Assembly (NCBI GenBank): GCA_003164495.1
Contig: PLTN01000165.1
Location: 44,953-108,952 of the forward strand
Direction of reading: 5' to 3'
Origin: Vulcanimicrobiota bacterium
GTDB lineage: Bacteria; Vulcanimicrobiota; Vulcanimicrobiia; Vulcanimicrobiales; Vulcanimicrobiaceae
DNA: 64,000 nucleotides
A program made the position numbers and the translations under genes. Below are positions 50,445 to 59,451 of this stretch, in pieces (position 1 is the stretch's first letter; the number at the start of each line of letters is the position of its first letter). The notes under the pieces were generated by a model, which saw only the letters and a program-made list of their open reading frames with translations, did no database searches and was not told where the DNA came from.

Positions 50445-51502
50445 GCTGATACCCGCTGGATTTGGGCGAGCCGCGGCACGAGCGCAACGGCGTTGTCGTG
50501 TTCGACCTGCGCTTTGAGCGCCGGCGAGGGATGGTAGGATTCGAAGCTTTCGACGGCCTGTTCGACCATGACGTTGGTCGGCGGCGGACCGGCTAGCGGA
50601 TAATCGCTACCGAGCAGTAGTTGCGTGGACGGCACCACGTTCAGCAGCGCCGGGATCGTCGTCTTGGCGCTCGTGCCGGCGGTGTCGTAGTGGAGTTTGC
50701 GCAGCTCGGCGGCGACGCCGGCCGGGACTTTGCCGCGGAAAGCCGGCGTATCGCCGAGATCGATCACGCGCGAATACACGCCGAACAGCGCGCCGCCGCC
50801 GTGCGAGAAGATGAAGCGGATGTCGGGGAAGCGCGTCGTCGTTCCGCTGGTGATGAGGCTGATGATCGTGCGTGCGGTGTCGAACGGAAACTCCATCGTC
50901 GGCGCGATCACACCGGGCACCATGTTGTTGGTGCAGCACGGCGCGAACGTCGGATGGACGTAGACGAGCGCCTTGCGCCGGTTGAGTTCTTCCATCACCG
51001 GCGTGAACGCCGGATCGCCGAGCCACTTGCCGGCGAAATTCGAGAGCAGGTTGATGCCGTCGGCGTGCAGCGTGCCGTACGCGTAGTCGATCTCGGCCAG
51101 CGAACCATCGGTGTCGGGCAACGGCACGGGGGCGAAGAAACCGAACCGCGTGGGATGATCGCGCACCGTTTGCGCCGCCGCTTCGTTCCACTGTCGCGCG
51201 AGTTTTCGGCCCAGCGCAACGTCGCCGTACCACACGCCCGGCGTGCTGATCGACGCGATGGCGAAGTCGACGCCGGCCCGGTCGCAGGCGTCGATGGCGG
51301 CCTCCGGCGTCCATTGCGATTCGGCCGAATTGCCGTGTTCCTCGCCGAACCGTTTGGACTCGTCGACCATGTACTGGTGCGGCAAGAAGTGGTGGTGCAT
51401 GTCGATGCGGCGCAGCGGCGTCGCCGCGGCCGCGAGCGGCGCGGCGCCGAGCACCGCGCCCGCCGCGGCGACTCCGGCCAGAAACGTACGACGATCGTGC
51501 AT
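50441..51502 (-). CDS. Tat-exported amidohydrolase-2 family protein
   Basis: A 353-residue TIM-barrel metal hydrolase with a Tat signal (HDRRTFLAGVAAAGAVLG, cleavage near AAATP). Metal-site motifs are IDMHHHFLP (H-x-H), VYVHPTFAP, IFSHGGGALFG and LLGSDYPLAG (Asp). It is the exported cousin of the amidohydrolase at 6384-7313 and similar in pattern to ACMSD-like decarboxylases. The peroxiredoxin gene overlaps its stop. It is separated by a few bases from the acyl-CoA dehydrogenase at 51508. Substrate unknown. Confidence 0.92.
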   Translation of the reverse strand: MHDRRTFLAGVAAAGAVLGAAPLAAAATPLRRIDMHHHFLPHQYMVDESKRFGEEHGNSAESQWTPEAAIDACDRAGVDFAIASISTPGVWYGDVALGRKLARQWNEAAAQTVRDHPTRFGFFAPVPLPDTDGSLAEIDYAYGTLHADGINLLSNFAGKWLGDPAFTPVMEELNRRKALVYVHPTFAPCCTNNMVPGVIAPTMEFPFDTARTIISLITSGTTTRFPDIRFIFSHGGGALFGVYSRVIDLGDTPAFRGKVPAGVAAELRKLHYDTAGTSAKTTIPALLNVVPSTQLLLGSDYPLAGPPPTNVMVEQAVESFESYHPSPALKAQVEHDNAVALVPRLAQIQRVSA

Positions 51503-51507
51503 GTTGC

Positions 51508-52656
51508 CTACAATCCCATCAAGCGCGCGATCACGAGCCGCTGGACTTCGTTCGTCCCCTCGCCGATCTCGTTGATCTTCTGATCACGATACATCCGCGA
51601 CACCGGATATTCATCCATGAAGCCGTAGCCGCCGTGAATTTGCACGGCTTCGTTCACGACGCGCCGCGAGACCTCGCCCGCGTACAGTTTGGCCAGGCTT
51701 GCGTTCAGGGCGAAATCGCGCCCTTCGTCTTTCTCCCACGCCGCCTTGAGGATCATCAGTTGCGCGTGCTCGATCTCCATCTTCATGTCGGCCAACTTGA
51801 ACTGGATGGCCTGGAACTTGGAGATCGCCTGACCGAACTGCCGCCGCTCTTGCGCGTAGCGGAAGGCTTCATCGAACGCGCCCATGGCGAGGCCGATCGA
51901 AAGCGCGGCGACCGAGATCCGCCCGCCGTCGAGGATCGTGAGGAACTGCTTGAGTCCCGCGCCCCGCTTGCCCAGCAGGTTCTCTTCGGGGACGGCGGCA
52001 TCGGCGAAGGAAAGCTCGCGCGTATCCGATGCGCGCCAGCCCATCTTCCGGTACGTCTTGGAGCGGGTGAAGCCGGGTGTGTCCTGGGGCACGATCAGGT
52101 TGGAGATCTCGCTGCGCCCGCGCTCGTCGGTGCCCGTGACCGCCGTGATCGTGGTCCCGCCGGTGATGTCGGTACCGGAGTTGGTGATGAACGCCTTGGT
52201 CCCGTTAATGATCCAGCGGCCGTCGCGCAGCTCGGCCCGCGTCTGCGTGGCGCCGGCGTCGGAGCCCGCGTTGGGTTCGGTCAAGCCGAACGCCCAGAGC
52301 TTCTCGCCGCGTGCGAGCGGGACGAGATACTGCTGCTTCTGCGCCTCGGTCCCGAAGAGATAGAACGGCGATGCACCCAGCGAGACGTGCGCCGCGAGCG
52401 TGATCGCGACCGACGCGTCGGCGCGTGCCAGCTCCATCACAGCTAAGGCGTAACTGATCGTGTCCGCGCCGGCTCCGCCGTACTTTTCAGGAAACGGCAG
52501 CCCGAAAAGGCCGAGTTCGGCCATCTTGGTCACGATGTCGTAGGGGAAGCGGGCCTCGCGATCGAGCTCTTCGGCGGCGGGCGCGACGACCTCACGCGCG
52601 AAGTCACGGCACAGCGCTTGTATCGCCTTTTGCTCGTCGCTCAGGTCGAAATTCAT
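51508..52656 (-). CDS. Acyl-CoA dehydrogenase
   Basis: A 382-residue FAD flavoprotein of standard length. It starts NFDLSDEQKAIQALCRDFAREVVAPAAEELD, and includes AFGLTEPNAGSDAG (FAD/substrate signature), and the C-terminal QIHGGYGFMDEYPVSRMYRD with the IGEGTNEVQRLVIAR ending. The catalytic Glu probably lies in EGTNE. It oxidises acyl-CoA to enoyl-CoA and could feed the MaoC/thiolase-like enzymes encoded around 18 kb, though it is distant. ATG at 52656 is the family-conserved start. It is divergent from ftsE, leaving a 65-base shared upstream region. Confidence 0.95.
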   Translation of the reverse strand: MNFDLSDEQKAIQALCRDFAREVVAPAAEELDREARFPYDIVTKMAELGLFGLPFPEKYGGAGADTISYALAVMELARADASVAITLAAHVSLGASPFYLFGTEAQKQQYLVPLARGEKLWAFGLTEPNAGSDAGATQTRAELRDGRWIINGTKAFITNSGTDITGGTTITAVTGTDERGRSEISNLIVPQDTPGFTRSKTYRKMGWRASDTRELSFADAAVPEENLLGKRGAGLKQFLTILDGGRISVAALSIGLAMGAFDEAFRYAQERRQFGQAISKFQAIQFKLADMKMEIEHAQLMILKAAWEKDEGRDFALNASLAKLYAGEVSRRVVNEAVQIHGGYGFMDEYPVSRMYRDQKINEIGEGTNEVQRLVIARLMGL

Positions 52657-52721
52657 TCTTCGCAGGTATGTAGGAATGACGTTCGGAAAAACTCCTCTTC
52701 TAGGTGCGAGGTGGATAGCAC

Positions 52722-53432
52722 GTGATCGAACTTCGCGGTGTAACGCTGACCTATCCAAACGGTACGCGCGCACTGGACGACATCGATCTGGAGATCGGGA
52801 AGGCGGATTTCGTCTTCCTCGTCGGTCATTCGGGGACGGGTAAATCCAGTCTCCTGAAATTACTGTACCGCGAGGCGATCCCGGATTCGGGCGAGGTCAT
52901 CGTCGACGGCATTCGCGTCGACAAACTGCGGCGCGGCAAAGTCGCGGCATTGCGGCGGAACATCGGCGTCGTCTTCCAAGACTTCAAACTGCTCACGCAC
53001 AAGACGGTCTGGGAAAACGTGGCCTTCGCGCTGCAAGTGACGGGCGCCCGATCGAAGGACGTCATGCGGCAGGTGCCGCGCGTGCTCGATCTCGTCGGCC
53101 TCTCGCACAAGAGCCGGATGTTGCCGAGCGAACTCTCAGGCGGCGAACAGCAGCGGGCCGCAATCGCCCGCGCCCTGGTCAACAACCCCAAGATCTTGCT
53201 CTGCGACGAACCGACCGGGAATCTCGATCCGTCCAACACCACCGAAATCATCGAATTGCTCCAGCGCATCAACCTCAAGGGCACGACCGTACTGGTCGCG
53301 ACCCACAATCAAGCGGTCGTCGACCGGATGCGGCGTCGCGTCGTCCGGCTCGAAAACGGGCGCATCCTGCACGACGACGAGCGAGGCTATTACTTTCGTG
53401 GATTGGGGCAGAGTCCAGTTCTTTCTGGGTGA
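52722..53432 (+). CDS. ftsE: FtsE, cell-division ABC ATPase
   Basis: A 236-residue ABC ATPase. Walker A is VGHSGTGKSSLLK, the Q-loop VVFQDFKLLTHKTVWENV matches the FtsE pattern exactly, the signature is LSGGEQQR, and Walker B ILLCDEPTGNLD. It forms a complex with FtsX that activates septal murein hydrolases. GTG at 52722 has AGGTGG upstream. Its 3' end overlaps ftsX by 35 bases (53398-53432). Downstream M23 and S41 genes in the same run make a dedicated peptidoglycan-remodelling operon likely. Confidence 0.97.
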   Translation: MIELRGVTLTYPNGTRALDDIDLEIGKADFVFLVGHSGTGKSSLLKLLYREAIPDSGEVIVDGIRVDKLRRGKVAALRRNIGVVFQDFKLLTHKTVWENVAFALQVTGARSKDVMRQVPRVLDLVGLSHKSRMLPSELSGGEQQRAAIARALVNNPKILLCDEPTGNLDPSNTTEIIELLQRINLKGTTVLVATHNQAVVDRMRRRVVRLENGRILHDDERGYYFRGLGQSPVLSG

Positions 53433-54270
53433 GGTTTTCGCGAACTTCACCCGCAACGCGGCGATGCAGCTCACGGCAATCGGCACCGTGGCCGTGACGA
53501 TCGTAATGCTCGGCAGCTTCCTCTACGTTCGCGACACGCTCGCGACGTTCGGGCAGGGCATCCTCAAACAAATCGAGATCGCCGTCTATCTGGACGACAA
53601 CGCGACCGACGATCAAGCCAAGGCGCTGGCCGCGACGCTGGCGGCCGACGAACGCATCTCCTCCGCCCGCTACGTTCCGCGCGATCAAGGCTTGCGAGAG
53701 ATGCGCGAACGCCTGGGCCGCGACTTCGACACCTCGCTGTTGACGGCAAATCCGCTGCCGAACGCCTTTCGCGTGGCGGTGCGCAACGCCGACGACGTAC
53801 CCGCGGTCGCCGCCACGATCACGAAGCTGCCGCACGTCGCGAAGGTCGACTACGCCGCCGACACCGTGACGAAATTGCTCAAGGCCGCCGACGTGATCGG
53901 CCGGATCGGCCTCGCCATGATCGCGCTCCTCGTATTGACCGCCGCGATCATCATCGCGAACACGATCCGCCTCACCGTGTTCGCGCGCCGGCGCGAGATC
54001 GCCATCATGCAGCTCGTCGGCGCCACGAACATGTACATCCGCATGCCGTTCATCGCCGAAGGCGTCATTGCGGGCGTTATCGGAGCCGTCATCGCAATCG
54101 CCGTGCTGGCGCTGGCGCAAATGCAGATCGTCCCGAAGATCGAGGCGACGCTGCAATTCGTGCCGTTCCACGTCGACGAGCTGCGGCTCGCCGGTGAATT
54201 GCTGCTCGTCGGCGCCGTGGTGGGGCTGATCTCGTCCTGGTTCTCGGTCGGCCGATACTTGCGTGCATGA
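53398..54270 (+). CDS. ftsX: FtsX, cell-division permease-like protein
   Basis: A 290-residue membrane protein with four expected helices: one at residues 20-45 (AAMQLTAIGTVAVTIVMLGSF), and three C-terminal near 170-195, 222-250 and 262-285. A large extracytoplasmic loop (residues 50-165) contains the IEIAVYLDDNATDDQ motif typical of FtsX. It has no transport role; it transmits ATPase action to periplasmic hydrolase regulators. Here the M23 coiled-coil protein encoded at 55220-56431 is the likely partner. GTG start overlaps ftsE; its stop overlaps the response-regulator gene (ATGA). Confidence 0.95.
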   Translation: MDWGRVQFFLGEVFANFTRNAAMQLTAIGTVAVTIVMLGSFLYVRDTLATFGQGILKQIEIAVYLDDNATDDQAKALAATLAADERISSARYVPRDQGLREMRERLGRDFDTSLLTANPLPNAFRVAVRNADDVPAVAATITKLPHVAKVDYAADTVTKLLKAADVIGRIGLAMIALLVLTAAIIIANTIRLTVFARRREIAIMQLVGATNMYIRMPFIAEGVIAGVIGAVIAIAVLALAQMQIVPKIEATLQFVPFHVDELRLAGELLLVGAVVGLISSWFSVGRYLRA

Positions 54271-55223
54271 CCCAAGCGTTCGCGTCTGAGGCCCATCGGC
54301 CAACCGTGCTGGTGGTCGACGACGACAAGATCCTGCGTGAGATCATCAGCACGAACCTCGAACTCGGCGGCTTCGACGTGATCAGCGCACCCGACGGCCC
54401 ATCGGCGCTCGCGCTGTTGGACGACCGCGTTCCCGACGTCGTCGTGCTCGACGTCGTGATGCCGCTGATGGACGGGTACGCGACGCTCGGCCGCATTCGC
54501 CGCCACGCGACCGCGTCGCACATTCCGGTGATCGTGCTGACCAGCGGCGGCACCGACACCACGGAGCCGGTGAAGAGCCTCGAAGCCGGCGCCGATGATT
54601 TCATCGCCAAGCCGTTTTCGCCGCAAGAGATGCTCGCGCGCGTACGCGCCAAAGTGCGCCGCGCCAACGTCGACTCATCGCTCCAGCCGCTGACGCGCTT
54701 GCCCGGCAACATCGCGATCGAACACGAAGTGCGCCGGCGCTTCGAAGCCCGCGAACCGTGGGCGGTGATCTACGCCGACCTCGACAACTTCAAAGCGTTC
54801 AACGACCACTACGGTTTCGTGCGCGGCGACGATGCGATCCGTCTCGTCTCCACCACGATGAGCGACACGATCAAACGCATCGGCGTCGAGAGCGACTTTC
54901 TCGGCCACATCGGCGGCGACGACTTCATCATCGTCACGAGCCCGCAACGCGCCGAGAACCTGGCGCGCACCGTTGCCGACACGTTCGACCGCGACGTACC
55001 GGCGCTCTACACCCCGGCCGATCGCGCCAAGGGCTGGATCGCCGCCAAGGACCGCCGCGGCAACAACGTGCGCTTTCCGCTGATGTCGCTCTCGCTCGCG
55101 ATCGTCACGCAGTCGCCGCGCATCACGAGTTATCAGAGCATCGGCGAAGTCGCGGCCGAACTGAAATCGTTCGCCAAACGGCAGACCGGGTCGTTCGTCG
55201 CGATGGACAAGCGCAAGCGGTGA
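54267..55223 (+). CDS. Response regulator with GGDDF (diguanylate-cyclase-like) output
   Basis: A 318-residue two-domain regulator. The receiver has acidic VVDDD (residues 16-20), phospho-acceptor Asp62 (VVVLDVVMP), Thr and Lys (FIAKPF) in the usual places. The output domain has the GGDEF-like fold with metal Asp171 (YADLDNFKAFND), but the signature is GGDDF (216-220), with Asp instead of the essential Glu. It may therefore be a weak or inactive cyclase or a GTP-binding regulator. It is embedded in the ftsEX run with 4-base overlaps on both sides. No sensor kinase is adjacent. Confidence 0.93.
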   Translation: MTQAFASEAHRPTVLVVDDDKILREIISTNLELGGFDVISAPDGPSALALLDDRVPDVVVLDVVMPLMDGYATLGRIRRHATASHIPVIVLTSGGTDTTEPVKSLEAGADDFIAKPFSPQEMLARVRAKVRRANVDSSLQPLTRLPGNIAIEHEVRRRFEAREPWAVIYADLDNFKAFNDHYGFVRGDDAIRLVSTTMSDTIKRIGVESDFLGHIGGDDFIIVTSPQRAENLARTVADTFDRDVPALYTPADRAKGWIAAKDRRGNNVRFPLMSLSLAIVTQSPRITSYQSIGEVAAELKSFAKRQTGSFVAMDKRKR

Positions 55224-56431
55224 ACGTCCGCAGCGCGGCACTGATCTTCGCCCTCGCGGCGATCGCTCTCGCCCCCGGATTCGCCGGCGCGAAAACGAAC
55301 GCGCTGGATGCCAAGATCCAAGCCCAGCAAGCTAAACTGCACGACGTGCATCTGCAGCTCAACGCGAAGAAGAGCGACCTCGACGCGGCGGCGGCGAAGG
55401 TCGGCACGATCGCCGAACAACTCGCGATCGCGAACCGGAACATTTCATCGGTGCAGGGACAGATCGCGTTCCTCGACGCGAAGATGCACACGACCGAAGC
55501 GAGCCTGGCGTGGAACCACGTGCAGCTCGACGCCGCCCAAAAGACACTGGCGCGCCACAACGATGCCCTCAAGCGACGCCTGATCCAAGCATACGAATAC
55601 GGCGACCTGGGCTACCTCGCGGTCTTGCTCGAAGCGAAGTCCTTCGGCGACTTTCTCGAGCGCTGGAACGACGTCGCCTTCGTCGTAAAGGCCAACGAAA
55701 CGACGATCCGCGCCCGCCGCGCCGACGCCGAACACGTAGAGGCGATTCAAACCGGGCTCATGGGCGACGAAACGACGCTGCGCAACGCGCAAGCCGCGGC
55801 CCAGCAGCAGCAAGTCGCGCTCTCCGCGCTCGCGCAGCAGCGTCAGAATCTGCTCGCCGTCGCGCAGAGCGAAAAGCAAAACGTTGCGGTCGAAGTCGGC
55901 GAGCTGGAAGACACCTCGGCCGCGGCCGAAGCGGCGCTCGAGGCGCTGGTCCGCGAAAAGCAGCAAGAAGAAGACGCGCGCCGAGCGGCCGAGCGCCGGG
56001 CCGCGCAGTTGGCCGGGGTTTCGCTGCCGCCCGAACCGGGCGCGCCCGGACAGTTGATGTGGCCAGTTTCCGGCCCGATCACCTCACCATTCGGCATGCG
56101 CATGCACCCGGTGTACGGCCGCCCGATCCTCCACGCCGGGATCGATATCGCCGCGGCGCAAGGAACCACGATCGCTGCGGCCGCCGACGGCCGCGTGATC
56201 GTGGCGGGCTACCAGGGCGACTGCGGCAAGATGGTCGCGCTCGACCATCATGGCGGCCTCTCGACCATCTACTGCCACATGTCACAGATCTTCGTGGGGG
56301 TCGGCCAGGACGTCCAGCGCGGACAAGCCATCGGCGCGGTTGGGATGACCGGCGACGCAACAGGTCCGCACGTCCACTTCCAGGTGATGCAGGACGGCCA
56401 CCCCGTCGACCCCATGTCGTTCCTGCGTTAA
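55220..56431 (+). CDS. EnvC-like M23 peptidase with coiled coil
   Basis: A 403-residue exported protein. Signal peptide about residues 1-24 (ALIFALAAIALAPGFAGA); two long coiled-coil stretches (about 28-100 and 165-260); and a C-terminal M23/LytM domain (from about 280). LytM metal motifs are H-x3-D at His305 (HAGID) and HVHF near the end, both intact, so it may be an active endopeptidase unlike E. coli EnvC. Coiled-coil plus LytM next to FtsEX is the canonical FtsEX partner layout. GTG start overlaps the regulator stop (GTGA). The stop is followed by a 152-base gap before the S41 peptidase. Confidence 0.93.
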   Translation: MNVRSAALIFALAAIALAPGFAGAKTNALDAKIQAQQAKLHDVHLQLNAKKSDLDAAAAKVGTIAEQLAIANRNISSVQGQIAFLDAKMHTTEASLAWNHVQLDAAQKTLARHNDALKRRLIQAYEYGDLGYLAVLLEAKSFGDFLERWNDVAFVVKANETTIRARRADAEHVEAIQTGLMGDETTLRNAQAAAQQQQVALSALAQQRQNLLAVAQSEKQNVAVEVGELEDTSAAAEAALEALVREKQQEEDARRAAERRAAQLAGVSLPPEPGAPGQLMWPVSGPITSPFGMRMHPVYGRPILHAGIDIAAAQGTTIAAAADGRVIVAGYQGDCGKMVALDHHGGLSTIYCHMSQIFVGVGQDVQRGQAIGAVGMTGDATGPHVHFQVMQDGHPVDPMSFLR

Positions 56432-56583
56432 GCGAACGGTATATGAAGCGGGCGTTATTTCGTCCATCAATCTGACGACGGCTTAAGGTTTTGGCGGTAA
56501 ACTTATCTCCCAGGTGCTTCCGGCGGGAACGCTTCGGGTAGAATTCCGGTTACTGAGTAGACCACTCTAAAAACAGGGACTTG

Positions 56584-57990
56584 ATGCCAGCCCGTATCCG
56601 CCTCTTACTCGCTGTGGCAATCGTCGCGCTCTCCGCCCTAGGCGGAGCGGCGTACGTCGGCCGTGCCGCCGCCGATACCTCGGTCGTTACCGACCGCCCG
56701 GTTGCCGACCTCGACCTCAACGGGTTGCTCGGCTCCGGCGATCCCGATAAGCGCGTGATCGAAACCGCCTACGAGCAGGTCGAACACAGCTTCTACGAAC
56801 CCGTGAATCCGCAGCTGATGGTCGACGGTGAGACCAAGGCCCTCAACTGCTTGATCACCGATTGCGTCAAGCGCCCGGCGACCGCCGGCAAGGGTCCGCT
56901 CACGCCCGGCCATGCGACCGGTTCGTCGCTGCACGATCTCGCGCTGATAGAAGGCGCCGTCGACAATGTCAACGCGCACTATCCGGGCGTCGGCAGCAAG
57001 TCCCAAGTCACCGATGCCGCGCTGAGCGGCATTCTCGGCGGCCTCGGCGATCCGTACACGACCTATCTGAACGCCGATGCCATTCGCGCGCTCGATGAAG
57101 AACTCAAGGGCGGCAACTTCGGCGGCATCGGCGTGTACATCGGCAAGGATCCCAAGACCGGCGCGATCCTCGTCGATCCGATCGAGGGGAATCCCGCGAT
57201 TCGCGCCGGCGTGCGCACCGGTGATGCGATCGTCGCGGTCAACAATCAGAGCACCACCGGCTTGCCGCTCGACGATGTCGAGCGCCTCATCCGCGGTCCG
57301 CGCGGCAGCGTTGTTGCGCTGCGCGTGAAACATCACTCCGACAACTCGATCGCCACCATTCGCGTAACGCGCGATGTCGTTCACGTTCCGTCGGTGCGCG
57401 CCAAGATCGAAAACGGCTTCAGCTACGTGCGGCTGAGCGATTTCGGCCAGACCTCAGCCGACGAAGTGCGCGACGCGTTCGAGGCCGCGAAGAAGCAGGG
57501 CGTCAAAGGCTACATCCTCGACCTGCGTAACAACGGCGGCGGCTTGCTCGATGCAGCCGTCGACATCTCGAGCCTCGTGATCCATCAAGGTACGATCGTC
57601 GCGACGATCGACCGCGCCGGACATCGCGAGATCCGCTCGGCGACCGGGCGCGCCATCGACCCGCTGCCGCTGGTGATCTTGGTGAACAAATATACCGCCA
57701 GCGCATCCGAGATCACCGCCGGCGCCCTGCAAGACGACCATCTCGCCACACTTGTCGGCACCAAAACGTTCGGCAAGGGCGTGGTACAAAGTCTGTACTC
57801 GCTTCCGGTGGGCGCGCTCAAGATTACGACCGCTCGCTACGTTACCCCGGCCGGCCGTGATATCCAGCACAAAGGCATCGTTCCGGACGTCGTCCTGGAT
57901 CAACGGGTCGATCTGCCGATAATCGATACACCGGCCGATAAACAGCTCGCTGAAGCCAAAGCCATCCTTCGCCAGAAAGACCAGCAATGA
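56584..57990 (+). CDS. S41 C-terminal processing peptidase with PDZ domain
   Basis: A 468-residue exported serine protease. An N-terminal signal/anchor (ARIRLLLAVAIVALSALGGAAYV) is followed by an N-terminal helical part and a PDZ domain (about 180-265, GGIGVYIGKDPKTGAILVDPIEGNPA). The peptidase core has NKYTASASEITAGAL (Ser nucleophile in SASE) and GTKTFGKGVVQS (Lys base). ATG at 56584 has AGGGA five bases upstream; the preceding TTG is not needed. Such CtpA-type proteases regulate murein hydrolases. Its stop overlaps the next S41 gene (ATGA). Confidence 0.94.
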   Translation: MPARIRLLLAVAIVALSALGGAAYVGRAAADTSVVTDRPVADLDLNGLLGSGDPDKRVIETAYEQVEHSFYEPVNPQLMVDGETKALNCLITDCVKRPATAGKGPLTPGHATGSSLHDLALIEGAVDNVNAHYPGVGSKSQVTDAALSGILGGLGDPYTTYLNADAIRALDEELKGGNFGGIGVYIGKDPKTGAILVDPIEGNPAIRAGVRTGDAIVAVNNQSTTGLPLDDVERLIRGPRGSVVALRVKHHSDNSIATIRVTRDVVHVPSVRAKIENGFSYVRLSDFGQTSADEVRDAFEAAKKQGVKGYILDLRNNGGGLLDAAVDISSLVIHQGTIVATIDRAGHREIRSATGRAIDPLPLVILVNKYTASASEITAGALQDDHLATLVGTKTFGKGVVQSLYSLPVGALKITTARYVTPAGRDIQHKGIVPDVVLDQRVDLPIIDTPADKQLAEAKAILRQKDQQ

Positions 57991-59399
57991 AGCGCTACTT
58001 CGCAGCCGCCCTCGCCCTCGGGCTTGCCGCCATGCTCGTACATGTCCCCTCTGCGTCCGCGGCCGCCGCCGTCTCGCAGCAGCAAGCCGACGAGTTGACG
58101 GCGTCCTACATGTACTTGACGCAAGACTTCTACCAGAAAGTCGATTCGCAGAACGTGCTCAACGGCGAGCACACCGGTATCGTCGCGCTGCTGAAGACCG
58201 AAGGCATCAAGGACCCGAAGATCAGCGAGCCGCACGCATCGGCGGACGACGTCAACAACGTGCGCGAATTGCAGCACGAAGTCGGCGAAGCGGTGGCGCA
58301 ATACGGCAGCAAGATTTCGACGACGAAGATCGCCTACGCGGCGATTTCGGGCGTGATCGGTTCGGTCAAGGATCGCTACACGGTCTTTCTCGATCCCAAG
58401 TCATTCGCCGAATTGAACGAAGGCCTCGACGGCACGTCATTCGGCGGCGTGGGCCTGACGTATTCGATCGACGACACGACGAAGAACATCCGCGTCGAGA
58501 ACGTGATCATCGACGGTCCCTCCGACAGGGGCGGCTTGCGTCCCGATGACGAGATCAGCGCGATCGACGACAAAGCGGTGAAAGATATCATCTCCGGCGC
58601 GCCGCTCGACCTGCAGCAATCGCGCATTCAGAAGCTGCTGCGCGGCGATCCGGGAACGAAGGTCAAACTCGCGATCATCCGCGCGGACGCGCCGATCGAT
58701 CCGGTAACGATCACCCGCGATACGATCAAACCGCCGAGCGTATTTGCCAAACTGCTGCCCGGCGATATCGGTTACGCGCAGCTCTCGGTGTTCGGTCAGA
58801 ACACCGGCAGCGAACTCAACGCCGCGCTCAACCGCCTGCAGGCGCAAGGCGCAAAAGCCTACGTCCTCGACCTGCGCTACAACGGCGGCGGCTATCTCAA
58901 CTCGGCCATCGACGTGAGCTCGAAGTTCATTCCGACCGGACCGATCGTGACCGTGAAGTCGCGCGCCGGCCAGAGCACCGAGTACGACGCCGAGAACATC
59001 GCCGTCGCGCCGCGGCCGCTTGCCGTGCTCGTCAACGCCTACACGGCATCAGCTTCCGAGATCACCGCCGGGGCGATCGAAGACAGCGGCGTCGGCACGC
59101 TGATCGGCACGAAGACGTTCGGTAAGGGAGTGGTGCAGACGATCTTCCCGCTGCGCGACGGCTCCGCGGTGAAGATCACGACCGCGCGCTACTACACGCC
59201 CAACGGCCACGACATCAACACGATCGGCATTCAGCCGCAGATCGAAGCGGAGATCCCGAAGGGCACGAAGATCCGCCCGGGGTACCCCGATGACGATCCG
59301 CAGCTCAGCAAAGCGATCTCGTTCCTCCAGGGTAAGATGGCGAGCCTCGCCGGCAGCAACACGACCGCCGCGGCCGCGATGGCGCCGCAGGTTCACTAG
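57987..59399 (+). CDS. S41 C-terminal processing peptidase with PDZ domain
   Basis: A 470-residue exported serine protease and paralogue of the upstream gene product. Sec signal (residues 1-26, RYFAAALALGLAAMLVHVPSASA). PDZ region FGGVGLTYSIDDTTKNIRVENV; catalytic core NAYTASASEITAGAI and GTKTFGKGVVQT. The C-terminus extends past the protease core with an Ala-rich tail. It overlaps the first S41 gene by four bases and is followed by two hairpins, so it is the last gene of the ftsEX run. Two tandem S41 peptidases suggest distinct substrates. Confidence 0.94.
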   Translation: MKRYFAAALALGLAAMLVHVPSASAAAAVSQQQADELTASYMYLTQDFYQKVDSQNVLNGEHTGIVALLKTEGIKDPKISEPHASADDVNNVRELQHEVGEAVAQYGSKISTTKIAYAAISGVIGSVKDRYTVFLDPKSFAELNEGLDGTSFGGVGLTYSIDDTTKNIRVENVIIDGPSDRGGLRPDDEISAIDDKAVKDIISGAPLDLQQSRIQKLLRGDPGTKVKLAIIRADAPIDPVTITRDTIKPPSVFAKLLPGDIGYAQLSVFGQNTGSELNAALNRLQAQGAKAYVLDLRYNGGGYLNSAIDVSSKFIPTGPIVTVKSRAGQSTEYDAENIAVAPRPLAVLVNAYTASASEITAGAIEDSGVGTLIGTKTFGKGVVQTIFPLRDGSAVKITTARYYTPNGHDINTIGIQPQIEAEIPKGTKIRPGYPDDDPQLSKAISFLQGKMASLAGSNTTAAAAMAPQVH

Positions 59400-59420
59400 G
59401 ATTGGGCTGCGGCCCAATCC
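59399..59420. terminator. 9-bp stem hairpin between convergent genes
   Basis: GGATTGGGC (59399-59407) pairs perfectly with GCCCAATCC (59412-59420) around a TGCG loop. It starts at the last base of the S41 stop codon. There is no long U-run, but the location between convergent genes suits a bidirectional terminator. Confidence 0.7.
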
Positions 59421-59427
59421 GTTGCGT

Positions 59428-59442
59428 TTGGGCTTCGCCCAA
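59428..59442. terminator. 6-bp stem hairpin between convergent genes
   Basis: TTGGGC-TTC-GCCCAA is a compact stem-loop directly after the first hairpin and 10 bases before the HAD-phosphatase stop on the minus strand. Confidence 0.55.
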
Positions 59443-59451
59443 GCCGCCCAC

